Shown: positions 9,235 through 18,404 of the stretch, in pieces
How the letters are laid out: every line of letters begins with the position of its first letter
Position numbering within the stretch: the first letter of the stretch is position 1
Assembly (NCBI GenBank): GCA_027489175.1
Contig: JAIYAE010000011.1
Coordinates: forward strand, 1-64,000
DNA: 64,000 nt
Direction: 5' to 3'
DNA from: Rhodobacter sp.
Lineage (GTDB): Bacteria > Pseudomonadota > Alphaproteobacteria > Rhodobacterales > Rhodobacteraceae
Position numbers and translations under genes: made by a program
The notes under the pieces: generated by a model
Database searches by the model: none
What the model saw: the letters and a program-made list of their open reading frames with translations, nothing else
Told to the model about the DNA's origin: nothing

Positions 9235-10471
9235 ACCCCGCGCGCCTGAACCGCTTGACCGCGCGGACAGCCGTTTCCGCGCCGATGACACTCTGGCCGG
9301 CGCGCTGCGCGGGTTCCTCGACCGGGTCCGCGCCGGTGATCTGGGGATGCTGCCGGTGCTGGTCGGGTTGGTCTTGATCTCGGTCGTGTTCAGCATCCTG
9401 AACCCGGTGTTCCTTGCGCCGAACAACCTTGTGAACCTGTTGTTTGACTGCGCCACGACCGGGGTGATCGCGCTGGGCATCGTTTGCGTCCTGATGCTGG
9501 GCGAGATCGACCTGTCGGTCGGATCGATGAGCGGGCTTGCCTCGGCCATCATCGGGGTGGTCTGGATCAACCTTGGGCTGCCCTTGCCGCTGGCGATCCT
9601 TGCTGCCTTGCTGACGGGCGCGCTGGTCGGGTTGATCTATGCGCTGTTCTACATCCGGTTGGGGATGCCCAGTTTTGTCGCCACCCTGTCGGGGCTTCTG
9701 GCGCTTTTGGGCCTGCAGCTTTACCTTCTGGGGGCGACCGGGTCGATCAACTTGCCCTTTGCGTCTTCCTTGGTGCGGTTTGGCCAGATCCTGATCATGC
9801 CGGACTGGCTGTCCTTTGGCCTGGCCCTGGTCCCGGGGATCTTGATCGTCACCTTCGGGCTGCGCACCAGCCGCGCGCGGGCGGCCAAGGGACTGTCGCC
9901 TTTGCCGGTGCGCCTGATGTGGGCCAAGGCGCTGGGGCTGACGGCCGCGCTGGTCCTTGCGGTCTGGTATCTGTCGCTGGGGCGCGGCATCCCGTGGATG
10001 TTCGCGCTGTTCGTGTTGCTGGCCGTGGTGCTGGACTACGGCTTGCGGCGCACGCAATGGGGCCGGTCGATGTTTGCCGTCGGCGGCAACCGCGAGGCGG
10101 CGCGGCGGGCGGGGATCAAGGTCAACCAGATCTACATCTCGGCCTTCGTGCTGTGTTCGACGCTGGCGGCGGCGGGAGGCATCCTTGCGGCGTCGCGGTT
10201 GGGATCGTCAAGCCAGCAGGCCGGCACCGGCGACGTGAACCTGAACGCCATTGCGGCGGCGGTGATTGGCGGCACGTCGCTGTTCGGCGGGCGCGGGTCG
10301 GCCTGGTCTGCGGTTCTGGGGATCATCGTCATTCAAGCCATCTCTAACGGGCTGACGCTGCTGAACCTGTCATCTTCGCTGCGCTACATGATTACCGGGG
10401 CGGTGCTGGCGATTGCCGTCATCGTTGATTCCTTGGCACGCCGCAGCCGCGTGTCGCACGGGCGCGGATAG
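9221..10471 (+). CDS. Sugar ABC transporter permease (XylH/RbsC family)
   Basis: Inner-membrane permease, 416 residues with about ten hydrophobic segments. It carries family hallmarks: [10 protein letters not shown] after the third membrane segment, the cytoplasmic EAARRAGI loop and [18 protein letters not shown] near the end. A ~60-residue insert with an RxxRARAAKG-type basic loop in mid-protein resembles XylH rather than RbsC. The N-terminal ~35 residues are hydrophilic. The start is inside the ATPase gene, and 31 bp separate its end from rbtD. Confidence 0.92.
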   Translation: MSSPEPRAPEPLDRADSRFRADDTLAGALRGFLDRVRAGDLGMLPVLVGLVLISVVFSILNPVFLAPNNLVNLLFDCATTGVIALGIVCVLMLGEIDLSVGSMSGLASAIIGVVWINLGLPLPLAILAALLTGALVGLIYALFYIRLGMPSFVATLSGLLALLGLQLYLLGATGSINLPFASSLVRFGQILIMPDWLSFGLALVPGILIVTFGLRTSRARAAKGLSPLPVRLMWAKALGLTAALVLAVWYLSLGRGIPWMFALFVLLAVVLDYGLRRTQWGRSMFAVGGNREAARRAGIKVNQIYISAFVLCSTLAAAGGILAASRLGSSSQQAGTGDVNLNAIAAAVIGGTSLFGGRGSAWSAVLGIIVIQAISNGLTLLNLSSSLRYMITGAVLAIAVIVDSLARRSRVSHGRG

Positions 10472-10502
10472 GCGCGCCCGAAACGGACAGAAGGAGCCAG
10501 AC

Positions 10503-11231
10503 ATGGCACAGGAGTTGCGCGGCAAGGTTGCCGCTGTCACCGGCGCGGCGTCGGGTATCGGCTTGGCCTGCGCGCGGGCCATGCATGCGGCGGGGGCCGA
10601 GGTGGTGCTGATCGACCGCGATGCTGCCCGGCTTGACGCGCTGGTGGCGGAGATCGGGCAGGGCGCGCATGCGCTGGTGCTGGACCTGACGGACGGCCCG
10701 GCGGTGGACGCGCTTTTGCCGCGCATCCTGGGCCTTGCCGGGGGTTTGCACATCTTTCACGCCAATGCGGGGGCCTATGTGGGCGGGCCGGTGGTATCTG
10801 GCGATCCCGATGCCTGGGACCGGATGCTGAACCTCAACATCAACGCGGCCTTCCGGTCGATCCGCGCCGTGCTGCCGCATCTGGTGGCGCAGAAGTCGGG
10901 CGATATCGTGATGACATCCTCGATTGCGGGGCTGGTGCCGGTGGTGTGGGAGCCGATCTATACCGCGTCGAAATTCGCGGTGCAGGCCTTTGTCCACACG
11001 CTGCGCCGCCAGGTCGCCCCGGACGGGGTGCGGGTCGGGGCGGTGGCGCCTGGTCCGGTGGTCACGGGCCTTCTTGACGATTGGCCCAAGGCAAAGATGG
11101 ACGAAGCCTTGGCCAATGGCAGCCTGATGCAGCCGGAAGAGGTGGCGGAGTCCGTGCTCTTCATGGTCACGCGCCGCCCCGGAGTGACGGTGCGCGATCT
11201 GGTGATCTTGCCCACGACAGTGGACCTTTGA
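10503..11231 (+). CDS. rbtD: Ribitol 2-dehydrogenase
   Basis: Short-chain dehydrogenase of 242 residues that oxidises ribitol to D-ribulose with NAD+. Cofactor motif [11 protein letters not shown] ([11 protein letters not shown]), catalytic Ser (TSSIAG) and YTASK are all present. Long stretches ([58 protein letters not shown]) match my memory of the Klebsiella ribitol dehydrogenase almost word for word, which makes this a specific rather than generic assignment. AAGGAG lies upstream of ATG 10503. Its stop codon ends one base before the ribulokinase ATG. Confidence 0.93.
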   Translation: MAQELRGKVAAVTGAASGIGLACARAMHAAGAEVVLIDRDAARLDALVAEIGQGAHALVLDLTDGPAVDALLPRILGLAGGLHIFHANAGAYVGGPVVSGDPDAWDRMLNLNINAAFRSIRAVLPHLVAQKSGDIVMTSSIAGLVPVVWEPIYTASKFAVQAFVHTLRRQVAPDGVRVGAVAPGPVVTGLLDDWPKAKMDEALANGSLMQPEEVAESVLFMVTRRPGVTVRDLVILPTTVDL

Positions 11232-11232
11232 C

Positions 11233-12837
11233 ATGGGCCGACATCTGATCGGGGTGGATGTCGGCACCGGCAGCGCACGGGCGGGGGTGTTCGATGCCTC
11301 CGGGCGCTTGCTGGGAACGAGCAAGCAGGACATCGCGGTCTGGCACGCCCCCGGGGGGGTGGTCGAGCAGTCCTCGGACGACATCTGGGCCGCGGTCTGT
11401 GTCGCAACCCGCGCCGCGATGGCCGAGGCCAGGATCAGTGCGGACAGCGTCACGGGCATCGGCTTTGACGCGACCTGTTCTCTGGTTGTGCTGGGGCAGG
11501 GCGGGGTGCCGCTGCCGGTCGGGCCCTCGGGGGACCCGGCGCGCAACATCATCGTCTGGATGGACCACCGCGCCACCGATCAGGCCGCGCGGATCAATGC
11601 GGGCGGACATGCGGTGCTGGCCTATGTCGGTGGGCGCATCTCGCCCGAGATGGAGACGCCGAAACTTCTCTGGCTGGCCGAAAACCTGCCCGAGACTTTT
11701 GCTAGCGCCTGGCAGTTCATGGATCTGGCCGATTTTCTGACCTGGCGTGCGACGGGCAGTCTGGCCCGGTCGGTTTGCACCGTCACCTGCAAATGGACCT
11801 ATCTGGCGCATGAAAGGCGTTGGGACCCGGCCTATTTCCGCGCCATCGGGTTGGGCAGCCTGGCAGAGGACGGCTTTGCCCGGATCGGCCAGGACATCGT
11901 CGCCCCAGGCACGGCCCTAGCGGCTGGGCTGACGGCACAGGCGGCGGCCGATCTGGGCCTGGCGCCGGGGACCGCCGTCGGCGCGGGCCTGATCGACGCG
12001 CATGCGGGCGGCATTGCCACGGCAGGCATCACCGGCGATGCGGCTGGCACACTGGCCTATGTGTTCGGCACGTCGTCCTGCACCATGACGACCACCGCCG
12101 AGCCGGTCTTCGTGCCGAGGGTTTGGGGGCCTTACCGCGATGCGATGGTCGCGGGCCAATGGTTGAACGAGGGCGGGCAATCGGCGGCCGGGGCGGCCAT
12201 TGCCAGGCTTTTGGAGATGCATCCCCTGGCCCCGGCCGAGGCTGCCATCGCCCAGGCACAGGGTTTGTCCTTGCCGCAGCACCTTGCCCGGATGGCCGGC
12301 GCAGGCGGGCTTTCGCAGGCCGTGGACCTGGCTGAGGGGTTGCATGTGGTGCCCGAGTTTCTGGGCAACCGCGCGCCCTTTGCCGATCCGGCGGCCCGTG
12401 CGATCATCGCAGGCCTTGGGATGGAAAAGGACCGGGCAAGCCTGGTGGCCCTTTACGTCGCGGGCCTTTGCGGCATCGGCTATGGCTTGCGCCAGATCAT
12501 CGAAACCCAGGCCAGCCATGGCGCGCCGGTGGCCCGCATTGCGATCAGCGGTGGCGCGGGTCAGGACGATCTGGTGCGCCAGATTCTGGCGGATGCGACC
12601 GGCCTGCCGGTCATCGCCCCGGAAAGCGCCGAACCTGTCCTGCTTGGCGCGGCCATGCTGGGCGCGATGGCGGGTGGGGTGCACCGCGACATGCAGACCG
12701 CGATGGCGGCGATGGCGCGGCCCGGCCATTATTTCACCGCCGCGGGCGGGGGGATTGCCGCACTCCACCACCGGCGTTACCTGGCCTTTGGCCGGTTGCA
12801 AGCCGCGCTTCAAGACGTGCGCCGGATGCCGGAGTGA
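11233..12837 (+). CDS. rbtK: D-ribulokinase (FGGY family)
   Basis: Carbohydrate kinase of 534 residues expected to phosphorylate D-ribulose to D-ribulose 5-phosphate. It begins with the FGGY phosphate-1 loop (GVDVGTGSARAG) and has WMDHRA, TCKWTY and IDAHAGG, typical of the pentulose-kinase branch that includes D-ribulokinases, then YVFGTSSC and a C-terminal ISGGAGQDDLVRQILAD adenosine loop. Full length. It follows rbtD without a gap and completes the two-step route from ribitol into the pentose phosphate pathway. Last gene of the operon. Confidence 0.9.
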   Translation: MGRHLIGVDVGTGSARAGVFDASGRLLGTSKQDIAVWHAPGGVVEQSSDDIWAAVCVATRAAMAEARISADSVTGIGFDATCSLVVLGQGGVPLPVGPSGDPARNIIVWMDHRATDQAARINAGGHAVLAYVGGRISPEMETPKLLWLAENLPETFASAWQFMDLADFLTWRATGSLARSVCTVTCKWTYLAHERRWDPAYFRAIGLGSLAEDGFARIGQDIVAPGTALAAGLTAQAAADLGLAPGTAVGAGLIDAHAGGIATAGITGDAAGTLAYVFGTSSCTMTTTAEPVFVPRVWGPYRDAMVAGQWLNEGGQSAAGAAIARLLEMHPLAPAEAAIAQAQGLSLPQHLARMAGAGGLSQAVDLAEGLHVVPEFLGNRAPFADPAARAIIAGLGMEKDRASLVALYVAGLCGIGYGLRQIIETQASHGAPVARIAISGGAGQDDLVRQILADATGLPVIAPESAEPVLLGAAMLGAMAGGVHRDMQTAMAAMARPGHYFTAAGGGIAALHHRRYLAFGRLQAALQDVRRMPE

Positions 12838-13144
12838 GCCGTGGGGCAGTTGGCCCAGTTCGTCCTTTGACGAGCCTTCAGTTAGCATGTGGCTTCTTGG
12901 CAGGGTTCGTCGTTGGGCCAAGGATGCCTGAAACCCAAGCTCGTCGAAGACCGCCTGACCCGACAACTAGGGCGGGTGGCTTGACGCAACTGTCCCGTTG
13001 AATTGACCGCAGAAGGTGGGGCTGGCCCTCTGACGCCATCGCAGTGCCGAGAGTTTGGGGCGGAAATCACATGCAGCAGTGGTCGCTACTTACCAAAAGC
13101 CTGTTGTGCCTTTCGCTGCCTATGGAGGCCCATTCCGACGACTG
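12838..13144. other. Non-coding/decayed stretch after the ribulokinase gene
   Basis: Many stop codons in all frames and no credible start. It leads into a recognisable ABC-ATPase remnant, so it is probably eroded coding sequence. No clear terminator seen. Confidence 0.4.
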
Positions 13145-13345
13145 GAAATGGGACGACCGGCTGGCGGCAAGTCCACGCTTCCGCACATGGTGGCGGGGGT
13201 GCAGCGATCACCGGCTGAAGGATCGCCATTGATGATCGCCGGGCTGACGACCTGAGCCGTGACCCTGCACCGCCGCCTGCGGTCCTTCATCCTCTACGTC
13301 ACCCATGACCAGATCAAGATCTACCAGGCTGACAGCCTGCCCTGC
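13145..13345 (+). pseudogene. Remnant of an ABC-transporter ATPase
   Basis: In one frame, the sequence around 13160 reads GGKSTLPHMVAGV followed by MIAGLTT, resembling a Walker A region and its following loop in MalK/UgpC-type ATPases. After a stop codon at 13253 the same frame continues LHRRLRSFILYVTHDQ, the helix plus H-loop just after Walker B. The ~100 residues normally between (Q-loop, signature, Walker B) are missing, so this looks like an internally deleted, dead gene. It ends just before the convergent hydrolase gene. Confidence 0.6.
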
Positions 13346-13349
13346 GGCG

Positions 13350-14273
13350 TTAGGGCGCTTCGGCGGCGTCGAAGAAGGGATCGAACGCGGCGGCGAGGAT
13401 TTCGGGCACTTCCTCGGGCAGAAGGTGGCCTGCGCCGGGGATGGTGCCGCCGGCTTCCTCACCTGGGATCGCGTCGAACTGGGCGTGGGTGACGGGCACG
13501 CCGTATTCCCCGCCCCATGCCATGACGGGGACCTGGAACCCTGCCTCGCCAATGCTGCGCATCTGGCGGGCGGTCTCAAACGTGGCGCGATACCAGCCGA
13601 CCGACCCGGTGATCCCGTTCGGCGCGCGCAAGCTGTCGGCGTAGATGCGACGATCTTCGGCAGTCACGGCATCGGGGTTCGGAGAATGCATCAGGGGCAC
13701 GATGTAATCGACGAATTCCTGTTCCTTGCCGGCGATCAAAAGCTCGGCCAATCCCGGTGCGGTATTGAAGCCGAAGTGCCAGTAGCCGCCGTAGGTTTCC
13801 TCGCGGTAGGTGGTGAATTGGTCAAGGTTGAAGCCCACCAGAGGCTCATCAAGGTAGGTCATGCTGAGGCTGGCCTCAGGGTAGGTGCCGGCAAAGACGA
13901 AGGCCACCAGCGCGCCCATGTCATGGCCGACGATATGGGCCTGTTCCACCCCGAGATGATCCAAGACGCCGCGGATGTCGGCGGAGAGTGTGGCGGCGTC
14001 ATAGCCCGTGTCGGGTTTGTCCGACGCGCCATAGCCGCGCATGTCCGGCACGATCACAAAGCGGTCGGACGCCAGCAAGGGCGCCAGTTTTCGCCAGGTG
14101 TGGGACGTGCCCATCCAGCCGTGAATCAGGACCACGGCCGGGTTTGCCGGGTCGCCCCAGGTCTGCACGTTGTAGGTGATCCCGTTGGTCGAAACGGGTG
14201 CGGCGTCCTGCGCCGCTGCCTGCATCGGCAGAAGGGCCATTAGTGAAGCGCCAAGAAACCTTGCGAAGTTCAT
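13350..14273 (-). CDS. Exported alpha/beta hydrolase, epoxide-hydrolase/dehalogenase type (1)
   Basis: 307 residues with a signal peptide ending near MQAAAQ, so probably periplasmic. Oxyanion motif HGW (51-53), nucleophile elbow GHDMGA with Asp rather than Ser (about residue 118), DMRGYGASD between them and GAGHLLPEE carrying the catalytic His near the end. An Asp nucleophile places it with epoxide hydrolases and haloalkane dehalogenases rather than esterases. A paralogue lies 89 bp upstream in the same direction. Substrate unknown. Confidence 0.88.
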   Translation of the reverse strand: MNFARFLGASLMALLPMQAAAQDAAPVSTNGITYNVQTWGDPANPAVVLIHGWMGTSHTWRKLAPLLASDRFVIVPDMRGYGASDKPDTGYDAATLSADIRGVLDHLGVEQAHIVGHDMGALVAFVFAGTYPEASLSMTYLDEPLVGFNLDQFTTYREETYGGYWHFGFNTAPGLAELLIAGKEQEFVDYIVPLMHSPNPDAVTAEDRRIYADSLRAPNGITGSVGWYRATFETARQMRSIGEAGFQVPVMAWGGEYGVPVTHAQFDAIPGEEAGGTIPGAGHLLPEEVPEILAAAFDPFFDAAEAP

Positions 14274-14362
14274 GCTGTTCTCCAGTGTCTTGTGATCGGA
14301 GGGGCTGGCCCTGGCCAGCCGGTGGCCAAGGCGGGGTTTTCGGTTTGCAGGATGCCGGGGGG

Positions 14363-15310
14363 CTAGTTCTCGGCCCGGAAAAAGTCGGCAAGCACCTGCG
14401 CAAGGGCGTTGGGGTTTTCGTCGCCCAGCCAGTGCCCGGCCCTGGGGATCACCGCTCCGGTGACGTTCGACGCGACCGGGCGGAACAGTTGTTCGATGTA
14501 GGGACCACCGCTCATTTCCCCGCCGATTGCGAGAACCGGAATGTCGAGCGGGGTTGCGGCCAGACGGGCGTTGTCTGCCGCATCCTGCCAGACGCTGGCG
14601 TAGTACAGGATGCCCGCACGCAGCGCCCCCGGTCGCTGGATTGCGCGCAGGTAGGCCTCGAAATGCTCTGCACTGACGGCTTCGCCGTCATGTGCGATAT
14701 GCCAGAAGAACCAGCTGAGGAGTTCCCGCTCCTGACCCTGGAAGGCCATCACCGCCACGTCGGGCACGGTGAACAGTCCGAGGTGCCAGTTGGACCCGTT
14801 GTTCCAATCGGGGGTCGGGACCATGAAGGATTCGTAGCCGAACCCTGCAAGCCCGAACTCCATGACCGCAAGTTGGCTGACCCGGTCACGATGCCCGGCG
14901 GCCAGCGCATAGGCGACACCGGAGCCCAGATCATAGCCGGCGACCTTGGCGGTCGGAATGTCCAGCGCGTCCATGACGGCGACAATGTCGGCAGCCATGG
15001 TCACCTTGTCGTAGCCACCCGTGGGAATCGAAGAGTTACCGGCCCCGCGCAGGTCGGGAACGATGACGCGGAAATCCTCTGCCAGCATGGGGGCAACAGT
15101 ATGCCACATCAGGCCATGTTGCGGCCAACCATGCAGAAGGATCAGCGCTTCACCCTCTCCGGCCTCTCGAACGAAAAGGTTGACGCCTGGCGCCGTCTCG
15201 ATCCGATGCGTCGTGAAGTCGTCCAGCGTTTGCGGCGCGGAACCTTGGGCGAAACCAAGGGCAGGCACCAGGGAAAGCGTAGCCGCGGCAAGGAACCGTG
15301 AGAGTGTCAT
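14363..15310 (-). CDS. Exported alpha/beta hydrolase, epoxide-hydrolase type (2)
   Basis: 315 residues with an N-terminal signal peptide (FLAAATLSLVPALGFAQ). HGWPQHG oxyanion region, nucleophile elbow GYDLGSG with Asp near residue 127, DLRGAGNSS and terminal RAGHWLGDE. It aligns by eye with the neighbouring hydrolase along its length, so the two are paralogues. It lies 13 bp downstream of the pirin gene, suggesting one minus-strand operon pirin - hydrolase 2 - hydrolase 1, probably controlled by the divergent LysR regulator. Confidence 0.88.
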   Translation of the reverse strand: MTLSRFLAAATLSLVPALGFAQGSAPQTLDDFTTHRIETAPGVNLFVREAGEGEALILLHGWPQHGLMWHTVAPMLAEDFRVIVPDLRGAGNSSIPTGGYDKVTMAADIVAVMDALDIPTAKVAGYDLGSGVAYALAAGHRDRVSQLAVMEFGLAGFGYESFMVPTPDWNNGSNWHLGLFTVPDVAVMAFQGQERELLSWFFWHIAHDGEAVSAEHFEAYLRAIQRPGALRAGILYYASVWQDAADNARLAATPLDIPVLAIGGEMSGGPYIEQLFRPVASNVTGAVIPRAGHWLGDENPNALAQVLADFFRAEN

Positions 15311-15323
15311 CCGTTTTCTCCTG

Positions 15324-16181
15324 TCAGTGGGTGAGGTCGAAGTCGCGGTCGAGGGCGGCCTGATCGAAGGCAGTAAGCCGCCCCATCCCGCCAGCTGCGA
15401 AGCGGGTGCGGAAGGCCTGGGCCTGCGCTTTGGTCGAGGCGACGAAGGGGCCGGCGGGCACCACCGGGTGGCGAAGCGGCGGGCCTGCGAACAGCGTCAG
15501 GCGGGTGGGGGTCTGTGCCGTTAGCCGCAGGGGGCAGGTGCCGGCAAAGACGGCCGTGGCGGGACCTGCGGGACCTGCGTCGGTCGTCACCCGACCCTGA
15601 CGGATCACGGCAAAGGCCGTTTCGCCCGGTGCGGTGGGTTCGTCCAGCGTGGCGCCCTCGGCCAGATCGATGTCGATCAGGCGGGCGGCAAGCGGGGCCT
15701 TGATCGGCGAGACAAGGTGACCAGAGGCCCCCAGAAGGACGCGCCGGGTCACCCCGGCATGGATTGCGGTCGGTACCGAAGGCGCAGCCAGGTGCAGCGC
15801 GGCGGGGGCGGCTTCGCGGTCGGCATCGGCGTGGTCGATCCAGATCTGCAACCCCAGAGCCGAGCGACCGCTGCGAGTGACCGTTTCTTCGTGCATCACG
15901 CCCGAGCCTGCCACAGTCAGGTGCAGGGCGCCCGGCGGGATCAGGTTGCGGTTGCCCAGCGTGTCCTGATTCCAAAAGCCGATCTCGCTTTCAGGAAAGA
16001 TGTAGGTCGCGACCGAAAAGCCGGCGTGCGGATGCGGTGGGAAGAGCGGCCCACGCATGTCAAAAAGCGAGATGACCAGAAACGGGTCGATCCGGTCACC
16101 AAGGCTGGCTGCCATCAGGTCGCGGGTCGTCAGTTCGGGGCGGTCGATGCCGGTGGGCATTTGGAGCAAGGTTGCAGGCAT
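15324..16181 (-). CDS. Pirin-family bicupin protein
   Basis: 285 residues. The N-terminal cupin has PHPHAGFSVATYIFPE and SGVMHEE, the usual pirin metal-site region with two His, a third His and Glu. Bacterial pirins include quercetinase-like enzymes and redox-responsive regulators; function here is undetermined. It heads the operon with two exported hydrolases and is transcribed away from the LysR gene. Confidence 0.85.
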   Translation of the reverse strand: MPATLLQMPTGIDRPELTTRDLMAASLGDRIDPFLVISLFDMRGPLFPPHPHAGFSVATYIFPESEIGFWNQDTLGNRNLIPPGALHLTVAGSGVMHEETVTRSGRSALGLQIWIDHADADREAAPAALHLAAPSVPTAIHAGVTRRVLLGASGHLVSPIKAPLAARLIDIDLAEGATLDEPTAPGETAFAVIRQGRVTTDAGPAGPATAVFAGTCPLRLTAQTPTRLTLFAGPPLRHPVVPAGPFVASTKAQAQAFRTRFAAGGMGRLTAFDQAALDRDFDLTH

Positions 16182-16237
16182 CGGACTTCCTTTCAGCAGA
16201 TGCCAAAATCAGTAGGATATCCGGCAGAGCGGTTGCT

Positions 16238-16250
16238 AGAATGCAATTCT
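16238..16250. promoter_or_regulatory. Candidate LysR operator between pirin and lysR genes
   Basis: AGAATGCAATTCT, 5-bp inverted arms with a 3-bp spacer, in the 92-bp divergent intergenic region. Two TATCCGG copies flank it. Position suggests autoregulation by the LysR protein; unproven. Confidence 0.4.
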
Positions 16251-16273
16251 GAAAAGACTATCCGGAAATCCGC

Positions 16274-17176
16274 ATGATCTATCGCAACTTGAATCACCTG
16301 GCCACTTTTGCAGCCCTTGCCGAAACCGGCAGTTTTGCCGGGGCGGCGCGGCGGTTGCGGCTTCCGACCTCAACCGTCAGCGAACATGTTGCCGCGCTGG
16401 AGAAGAACCTGGGGCTGCAACTGGTGATCCGCACGACCCGGAACAGCCGCCTGACCGAAGCGGGACAGTTGCTGGCGCAGGGTGCTGCGCGAATGGTGAC
16501 GGAGGTCGCCGAGACGCTGGCGGGCGTCGAGGCGCTGGTCGAACGGCCGACCGGCACGCTGCGCCTAAGCTTGCCCTTCGCCTTTGCCGCCGAGATTGTG
16601 GGGCCGGCGGTTGCCCGCTTTGCGGCGCTTTACCCCGGCATCCGGCTGGACATACAGGTGTCGAACCAGGTTGAGGACCTGATCGCCGGGGGCTTTGATC
16701 TGGCCGTGCGGATCGGCCCGTTGGAGGACAGCAGCCTGATCCGCCGCAGCCTTGGCACCATGCCGCAGGATTTCGTGGCCAGCCCGGGCTATCTGGCGCA
16801 GCGCGGTCGCCCTGACAGTCTGGCAGCCCTGGTCGGGCACTGCATCGTGGGGACCCGGCCAAGCGTGACAGTTTCTGCCCGCGGTCCCATGGGCCCCGAG
16901 ACGCTGGTTCTTGACGCTCAGGTGGCCGTCAATGATCCGAAGACCGTGCTTGCGGTGATCCGCGGCGGGACAGGGATCGGCATCGTTCCCCGCTTTCTGA
17001 CCCAGCCAGGATTGGAGGATGGCAGCCTTGAGATCCTGCTGCCGGACCACCGGCTGCCACCGGCGGAAATGTCGATCGTTCACTTTGGCCCCGGATCGGC
17101 CAACCCCCGCGCCGACCTTTTTTCGACCTTTCTGCAAGCTGAACTGCAGGGGTGGCGTGACAGGTTGCGTGGCTGA
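16274..17176 (+). CDS. LysR-family transcriptional regulator
   Basis: 300 residues. N-terminal winged helix-turn-helix (FAALAETGSFAGAARRLRLPTSTVSEHVAALE) and C-terminal periplasmic-binding-like effector domain of the CrgA/DmlR type (LRLSLPFAFAAEIVGPAVARFAALYPGIRLDI; FDLAVRIG). Divergent from the pirin operon, its likely target. Confidence 0.9.
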   Translation: MIYRNLNHLATFAALAETGSFAGAARRLRLPTSTVSEHVAALEKNLGLQLVIRTTRNSRLTEAGQLLAQGAARMVTEVAETLAGVEALVERPTGTLRLSLPFAFAAEIVGPAVARFAALYPGIRLDIQVSNQVEDLIAGGFDLAVRIGPLEDSSLIRRSLGTMPQDFVASPGYLAQRGRPDSLAALVGHCIVGTRPSVTVSARGPMGPETLVLDAQVAVNDPKTVLAVIRGGTGIGIVPRFLTQPGLEDGSLEILLPDHRLPPAEMSIVHFGPGSANPRADLFSTFLQAELQGWRDRLRG

Positions 17177-17217
17177 GCCAAAGGCTGGACGCGGCCAGTG
17201 GGGCGAGGGGGGAAAGC

Positions 17218-18030
17218 TTAGCGGTCCATCGCTTGCCGAAGCGCCCTTTCCCAGGCCTTGCGTGCCAGCTGGCGGGTTGCGATACTTGACCCAGGTCCGG
17301 CCAGCTCAGTGCTGTCGGTCGGGAACACCTTGCTGCCGCCGAGCGCCGCCATGACCATGGCGGCAGCCCGGAAGGCCCCGACTTCCTCAATCCGTGAGGC
17401 GCGCGCGGGACAGCCTGCGAGATCGGCCTGCAGTTGCATCAGGAAGCGATTGCCGGAAGCTCCGCCGGCGGCCTGAATGGCCTGAAACACATCCGCGACC
17501 TGATGGGCGATGGCCTCAAAGTTTGCCCGGGCAAGATGCGCAGGGGTGGTGGCATGGGTCATGCCGGTGATCGTGCCCCGCGCCACGTCATTCCAATCCT
17601 GGGAGCCAAGGCCTGCAAGCGTCGGTACGAAGGTCACGCCACCCGCATCCGGGACGGTCTGGGCAAGGGCGCTGAGGGCGGCGGCGCCCGGCACTCCCAG
17701 CAGCCCGGCCATAAAGGCTGCGGCCTGGGCCGAGACGGTGATGTTGCCTTCAAGCGCATCGGCGGTGCCGCTGCGGTCGGTCCAGGCGATGGTGCCCGAG
17801 AGGCCGTGGCGCGAAGCGGTGCGCGCCGACGTCAGCGTCATCAGGCTGGAGCCGGTGCCCTAGGTGGCCTTGACTGCGCCGGGCGCGCGGATGCCGTGGC
17901 CGTAAAGCGCGGCATGGCTGTGGCCCAGGCAGTGGAAGTGCCAAGGCGGCTGTCTGAAGACAGGGGCGCCGGCAGACAATCGACCGGAGCGCCAAAGATC
18001 GCACCAAGCTCAGGCGAGACCCTGATGCTG
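17218..18030 (-). pseudogene. FGGY carbohydrate kinase, truncated and frameshifted
   Basis: Reading on the minus strand, VSPELGAIFGA, LSSDS, HAALYGHG, KAT-stop-GTGSSLMTLT and TFVPTLAGLGSQDWND give the C-terminal part of an FGGY kinase. Three lesions are seen. The N-terminal half is missing beyond ~18030. A 32-bp insertion at 17917-17948, bounded by ACAGCC direct repeats, breaks the frame between LSSDS and HAALYGHG. A TAG at 17860-17862 stands where Tyr is expected in KATYGTGSSLM. The last 207 codons remain open from the ATG at 17841, but an isolated C-terminal domain would be inactive. Confidence 0.8.
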
Positions 18031-18071
18031 CGTGGCGCGCGAATCAAAAACCGCGAGGTGCTGTTCGCTTT

Positions 18072-18404
18072 TTTGTAGCCTTGATTGCAGGACGGTCTCT
18101 GCGGGATTGGCCGGCGCGTTGCGACGCCACGGGCCTCCCCGCTGGTCCGGTCAACGAACTGGTGCAAGTGTTTAACAGCCCGCAAGTTGCGGAACGGGTG
18201 AGGCTGCCGCTGGCTTTAGGTCAGATAGCCGATCTGATTGGCAACCCATTGAAGCTTTCGGGAACCCCTGTCACCAATGCCAAAGCGCCGCCGAACCTTG
18301 GCGCGGATACAGCCGCTGTGCTGGCGCGCCGTCTGGGCCAGACGCGGGCTGGGCTTGCCACGCTGGCGTCGGCAGTCGTGATATCTGGGGGCTTTAACAT
18401 ATGA
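18072..18404 (+). pseudogene. C-terminal fragment of a CaiB/BaiF-type CoA-transferase
   Basis: About 110 codons encode the conserved C-terminal end of class III CoA-transferases: RCDATGLPAGPVNELVQVFNSPQVAER, NPLKLSGTPV and PPNLGADTAAVL. The N-terminal ~300 residues, including the catalytic Asp region, are absent; sequence before ~18070 belongs to the oppositely oriented kinase remnant. Its TGA overlaps the ATG of the next gene (ATGA), so the intact gene was once translationally coupled to that thiamine-diphosphate enzyme. An intact open frame starts at TTG 18081, but no activity is expected. Confidence 0.75.

Noticed and set aside
13305-15301. Long plus-strand frames opposite the two hydrolase genes
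   Set aside because: Antisense shadows of G+C-rich coding sequence; the minus-strand proteins have signal peptides and catalytic motifs.
12838-18404. Insertion sequence or prophage behind the gene remnants
   Set aside because: No transposase, integrase or terminal inverted repeats were seen in the stretch.
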